A stretch of 26,455 nt of DNA from an uncultured Bacteroidales bacterium (GTDB lineage Bacteria; Bacteroidota; Bacteroidia; Bacteroidales; UBA932), in contig CAJOMY010000025.1 of the NCBI GenBank assembly GCA_905235775.1, forward strand, positions 1-26,455, written 5' to 3'. Shown in pieces: positions 23,442-26,455 of the stretch. Within the stretch, counting starts at the first letter, position 1. Each line of letters opens with the position of its first letter. The position numbers and the translations under genes are program-made. Below the pieces are notes generated by a model. That model made no database searches. It saw nothing but the letters and a program-made list of their open reading frames with translations, and was not told where the DNA came from.

Positions 23442-24880
23442 CAGCAGCCGACCTTGGCTCCTCCAAGATCGCCCTGAGCGTAGCCAAGATCGAAGGAGAT
23501 GACATCCAGGTCATCTATTACAAAGAGACCCCCTCGGACGGGATCCGCAACAGCTACGTCTTCAACCCGAAGCGCGCAGCCGGTCCCTTACGCGCCGCCA
23601 TCCACGAGGCGGAAGAAGAACTCAACATCAAGATCCTGCAGGTCGTCGTGGGCCTGCCGCGTTACGATGTCCGGCAGGAGATCGCCAGCGCCCGCATGGA
23701 GCGCAGCGACCCCTCTTCCTGCATCTCCAAAGACGAGATCGGCACCCTCAAGAGCATCGCGATTGACTCCTACCCCATCGCCGACGAGGCGAAAGAAGAA
23801 ATCTACGGCGCCGTGGCGCAATCCTTCTCGGCCGACGAGGAGCTGGTCTGCGCCAGCGAAAACGACGTCGTGGGCGTGACCGCGGACGCCATCGAAGGCA
23901 ACTTCAAGGTCTTCGTGGGAGCCCAGAAGGCGGTCAGCAACATCGACATCATGCTCAACGAAGTGGGGATTGCCCCGGCCCGCAAGCTGTTCCTCCCGAA
24001 CACCGTGGCACGCGCAGTCCTCACCGAAGCGGAAAAGGAGAACGGCGTGGCGCTCGTGGAGATCGGCGCCGGCGTGACCTCACTGACCATCTACCGCGGC
24101 AAGATCCTGCGGCACTATTCCGCCATCCCCTTCGGCGGGCGCAGCATCACCACGGACATCAAGTACGAGTGCGGCTTCAACGAGCAGCTCGCCGAGAACA
24201 TCAAGCTCGCCTTCGGTGCCTGCATGCCCGACAAACTGCAGTCGCTCAGCGAGAAGATCATCCAGATCAACGACGAAGAGAACGGTTCCTACGAACAGCT
24301 TCCGATCAAATACCTGTCCGAAGTCATCACCTGCCGCGCCCGCGAGATCATCGAGGCGGTGCTCTGGCAGATCCAGGACAGCGGCTATGCCGACAAACTC
24401 CGCAACGGGGTGGTGCTGACCGGCGGCGGCGCCAACCTCGTGAACCTGGCCAACCTTCTCAAGGAGATGTCCGGCTACACCGTCCGCATCGGATATCCGC
24501 GCAGTCAGGCCTTCACGGCCACCGGCTGCTCGGGCACCAGCGAGACCAGCGCCGTGGCCTCGATCGGCATGATCCTTGAGGCCAAACGCGACCCGCGCCT
24601 GAACTGCCTCGAGGAAATGCCCCGTCCGGCCGCCCAGGCTTCTGAAAGAGCGGGGCAGCAGGCGGACGGCGGCGAGCCGGCACCGGATAGTCTCTTCGCG
24701 AACGATCCCGCCTACGAGCCGGAGGTCCTGCGGCCCAAGCAGGGTCCGAAGAAGCCGCAGGAGGCCAAGGCTCCCGGCAAGCTCGTCACCTGGATCCGCA
24801 AGCAGTCCAAGAAGGTCGGCGAGGCGGCCGAGGGCGCCTTCGACAGCACGATGGGCGGCCTGTTTGATGATATGAAATAA
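23420..24880 (+). CDS. ftsA: Cell division protein FtsA
   Basis: A 486-residue actin-like ATPase that tethers FtsZ to the membrane. The N-terminal phosphate-binding loop is ADLGSSKIAL (about 10-19). The 1C subdomain follows at about 80-170. The second phosphate motif is VEIGAGVTSLTIY and the adenosine-binding motif VVLTGGGANL. A poorly conserved linker of about 60 residues (from about 400, Pro/Ala/Glu-rich) leads to a basic, amphipathic C-terminal segment (KLVTWIRKQSKKVGEAAEGAF), probably the membrane-targeting helix. It is longer than E. coli FtsA because of this linker. It overlaps ftsQ by 22 nt, and ftsZ begins 14 nt downstream. Confidence 0.95.
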   Translation: MQSERYIAAADLGSSKIALSVAKIEGDDIQVIYYKETPSDGIRNSYVFNPKRAAGPLRAAIHEAEEELNIKILQVVVGLPRYDVRQEIASARMERSDPSSCISKDEIGTLKSIAIDSYPIADEAKEEIYGAVAQSFSADEELVCASENDVVGVTADAIEGNFKVFVGAQKAVSNIDIMLNEVGIAPARKLFLPNTVARAVLTEAEKENGVALVEIGAGVTSLTIYRGKILRHYSAIPFGGRSITTDIKYECGFNEQLAENIKLAFGACMPDKLQSLSEKIIQINDEENGSYEQLPIKYLSEVITCRAREIIEAVLWQIQDSGYADKLRNGVVLTGGGANLVNLANLLKEMSGYTVRIGYPRSQAFTATGCSGTSETSAVASIGMILEAKRDPRLNCLEEMPRPAAQASERAGQQADGGEPAPDSLFANDPAYEPEVLRPKQGPKKPQEAKAPGKLVTWIRKQSKKVGEAAEGAFDSTMGGLFDDMK

Positions 24881-24894
24881 AAAAGGATACAGCT

Positions 24895-26142
24895 ATGATA
24901 GATGACACTATGATCGATGCGATCGCCCCCATGGACTGGGCGACTTCCGACGAAATCATCAAGGTCCTCGGCGTGGGCGGAGGCGGCTGCAATGCCGTCA
25001 ACTACATGTTCACCCAGGGGATCAAGGGTTGCAGCTTCGTGGTCTGCAACACCGACTCGCAGTCCCTCAAGGGCAGCCCCGTTCCGGTCAAGATCCAGAT
25101 GGGCCGCGGCCTCGGGGCCGGCACCAACCCGATCAACGGCCGCAACGCCGCGCTGGAGAGCCAGGACCAGATCGAGAAGGTCGTCCTGGACACCCACACC
25201 AAGATGCTTTTCATCACGGCCGGCATGGGCGGCGGCACCGGCACCGGCGCCGCGCCGATCATCGCCAAGATGGCCAAGGACAAGGGGATCCTCACTGTGG
25301 CCGTGGTCACGCTCCCCTTCCTCAACGAGGGCAACGAAGCGCTCTCGCGCGCCATCGACGGCATCCACGAGCTGGAGAAGAACGTGGACAGCCTGGTGAT
25401 GATCAACAACGAGAAGCTCCACGAGTATTTCGGCAACCAGCTGATCCAGGACGCCTTCCCGCAGGCCGACGAGGTGCTCGCCACGGCCGTGCGCGGCATC
25501 GTGGAGATCATCAAGAAGCCGGGCTTCATCAACGTGGACTTCAAGGACGTGGAGACGATGATGAAGAACAGCGGCATGGCCCTGATGGGCTGCGGCGTGG
25601 GCAGCGGCAAGAACCGCATCGAAGAGGCCGTCAAAGCCGCCTTCGAGTCTCCGCTTCTCAATGACTTCGACCTCAAGAGCGCCAAGAAGGTGCTCATCAA
25701 CATCACCTCCGGCCACAACGAGCAGGGCCTGACGATGGACGACCTCAACGAGATCAACAAGAAGATCGACGAGTACACCGGCCGGGCCAACAACTTCAAG
25801 CGCGGCCTCATCTGGGATGACGATCCGGAGATCGGCGACACGATCCGCATCACCTCCATCGTCACGGGCCTGCGTTTCTCCGACGTGATCGGTCCCGCCC
25901 GCGACATGGGCAACTACATCATGATCGACCGCAACTTTGAATACAACAAGGCCGCCGCGGCCCGCGCGGAGGGCATTTCCCTCTTCGAAGACACCGGCTC
26001 GCAGCAAATCGGCTTCAACAACAAGAACAATGTGCGGACCTTCAAGTTCGACCCGGACCAGAAGCCGGCCCTCATCGTGGCCAGCACCGAATCCCGCTCC
26101 GAACTGGAGAACATTCCTGCCATCCGGAGGGCCCAGCTATGA
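24895..26142 (+). CDS. ftsZ: Cell division protein FtsZ
   Basis: A 415-residue tubulin-like GTPase that forms the Z-ring. It shows KVLGVGGGGCNAVNYM (23-38), the tubulin signature GGGTGTG (112-118), the loop T3 region, and the T7 synergy loop NVDF (213-216). The globular domain ends near residue 340. A short linker leads to the C-terminal peptide ENIPAIRRAQL, equivalent to the conserved DIPAFLRR-type tail that binds FtsA. An AAGGA sequence lies about 10 nt before the ATG at 24895, an unusual Shine-Dalgarno for this phylum; an in-frame ATG at 24910 is less likely. Its stop overlaps the gltX start by 4 nt. Confidence 0.97.
   Translation: MIDDTMIDAIAPMDWATSDEIIKVLGVGGGGCNAVNYMFTQGIKGCSFVVCNTDSQSLKGSPVPVKIQMGRGLGAGTNPINGRNAALESQDQIEKVVLDTHTKMLFITAGMGGGTGTGAAPIIAKMAKDKGILTVAVVTLPFLNEGNEALSRAIDGIHELEKNVDSLVMINNEKLHEYFGNQLIQDAFPQADEVLATAVRGIVEIIKKPGFINVDFKDVETMMKNSGMALMGCGVGSGKNRIEEAVKAAFESPLLNDFDLKSAKKVLINITSGHNEQGLTMDDLNEINKKIDEYTGRANNFKRGLIWDDDPEIGDTIRITSIVTGLRFSDVIGPARDMGNYIMIDRNFEYNKAAAARAEGISLFEDTGSQQIGFNNKNNVRTFKFDPDQKPALIVASTESRSELENIPAIRRAQL
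26126..26130 (+). promoter_or_regulatory. Shine-Dalgarno-like GGAGG before gltX
   Basis: GGAGG sits 8 nt before the gltX ATG, inside the last codons of ftsZ (IRRAQ). Strong SD sites are rare in Bacteroidota, so it may help reinitiation at the ATGA overlap or may be only coincidental codon use. Confidence 0.4.
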
Positions 26143-26455
26143 ACAGAACCCGCGTAAGATTCGCCCCGTCCCCCACCGGGCCGCTGCACATGGGCGGCGT
26201 GCGTACCGCCCTGTACAACTACCTGTTCGCCAAGCAGCACGGCGGCGACTTCATCCTCCGCATCGAGGATACGGACTCCAACCGTTTCGTGCCCGGTGCC
26301 GAGGAGTACATCATCGAGGCGCTGCGCTGGTGCGGCATCTGCCCCGACGAGGGCGTTGACGCAGGGGGGCACGTGGTGGAGACCGCCTCCCCGGAGCATC
26401 CCCACGCCCCTTATCGCCAGAGCCAGCGGCGCGGCATCTACCGGCAGTATGCCGA
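26139..26455 (+). CDS. gltX: Glutamyl-tRNA synthetase, N-terminal part (3' end beyond right edge)
   Basis: The first 105 codons of a class I glutamyl-tRNA synthetase. It has RVRFAPSPTGPLHMGGVRTALYNYLFA with the HIGH-type motif HMGG, then FILRIEDTDSNRFVPGAEEYI, then APYRQSQRRGIYRQYA. Compared with the usual DEGP-GGPYGPYRQSER segment there is a small insertion (about 10 residues, AGGHVVETASPEHPHAPY). The start overlaps the ftsZ stop (ATGA), so gltX is the last visible member of the dcw transcription unit. gltX is not a standard dcw gene. The KMSKS motif and anticodon-binding domain lie outside the window. Confidence 0.93.
   Translation, partial: MNRTRVRFAPSPTGPLHMGGVRTALYNYLFAKQHGGDFILRIEDTDSNRFVPGAEEYIIEALRWCGICPDEGVDAGGHVVETASPEHPHAPYRQSQRRGIYRQYA

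Overview
The window reads as a chromosomal segment from a high-GC member of the Bacteroidota, most likely Bacteroidales from a gut-type habitat. Four things point there. Promoter-like -7 boxes match the Bacteroidota TAnnTTTG consensus. Shine-Dalgarno sites are mostly absent. The left-edge gene looks like a Bacteroidota OmpA-family protein. The division cluster has the lineage's order and gene content: an FtsL-like protein between rsmH and ftsI, and no murF, murB or ddl. Genus cannot be assigned from sequence alone. Genes are GC-rich; AT-rich stretches mark the real intergenic gaps.

Left part (1-10838). A minus-strand pair comes first: an orphan LuxR-type HTH regulator and a secreted OmpA-like protein with a zinc ribbon, cut by the window edge. 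Next is an initiator tRNA (minus) with a clear promoter and terminator. A carbohydrate block follows: a GH9/GH2 pair on the minus strand, coupled by an ATGA overlap, and a divergent secreted DUF4380-type (mutarotase-fold) protein on the plus strand. After an AT-richer gap and tRNA-His comes an oxaloacetate decarboxylase/pyruvate carboxylase-B-like carboxyltransferase whose biotinyl-type tail lacks the biotin lysine, then a secreted GH43 enzyme. No SusC/SusD pair is present, so this is not a canonical polysaccharide-utilisation locus.

The gap at 6665-7283 is the most interesting non-standard part. It holds a minus-strand promoter of the same architecture as the two tRNA promoters (TTG-N19-TACCTTTG). 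A short transcribed segment follows, ending in a strong intrinsic terminator. Beyond it lies a 46-codon gene whose product has two tandem 14-residue repeats that differ almost only at synonymous positions. Two complementary arms of about 20 nt bracket the leader and would sequester the start region of that gene.

Right part (11031-26455). This is a near-complete dcw (division and cell wall) operon, all on the plus strand and tightly packed: mraZ, rsmH, ftsL-like, ftsI, murE, mraY, murD, ftsW, murG, murC, ftsQ, ftsA, ftsZ, then gltX (cut by the right edge). Most junctions overlap by 4-22 nt or are separated by 4-14 nt, so translational coupling throughout is likely. A TATCTTTG promoter and four 10-bp-phased TGKAA repeats upstream of mraZ look like the MraZ autoregulatory operator. 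murC, murD, murE, mraY and murG make lipid II; ftsW and ftsI polymerise and crosslink it at the septum; ftsL, ftsQ, ftsA and ftsZ build and anchor the divisome. MurE carries an unusual insertion of about 45 residues encoded by a segment with a long imperfect inverted repeat.
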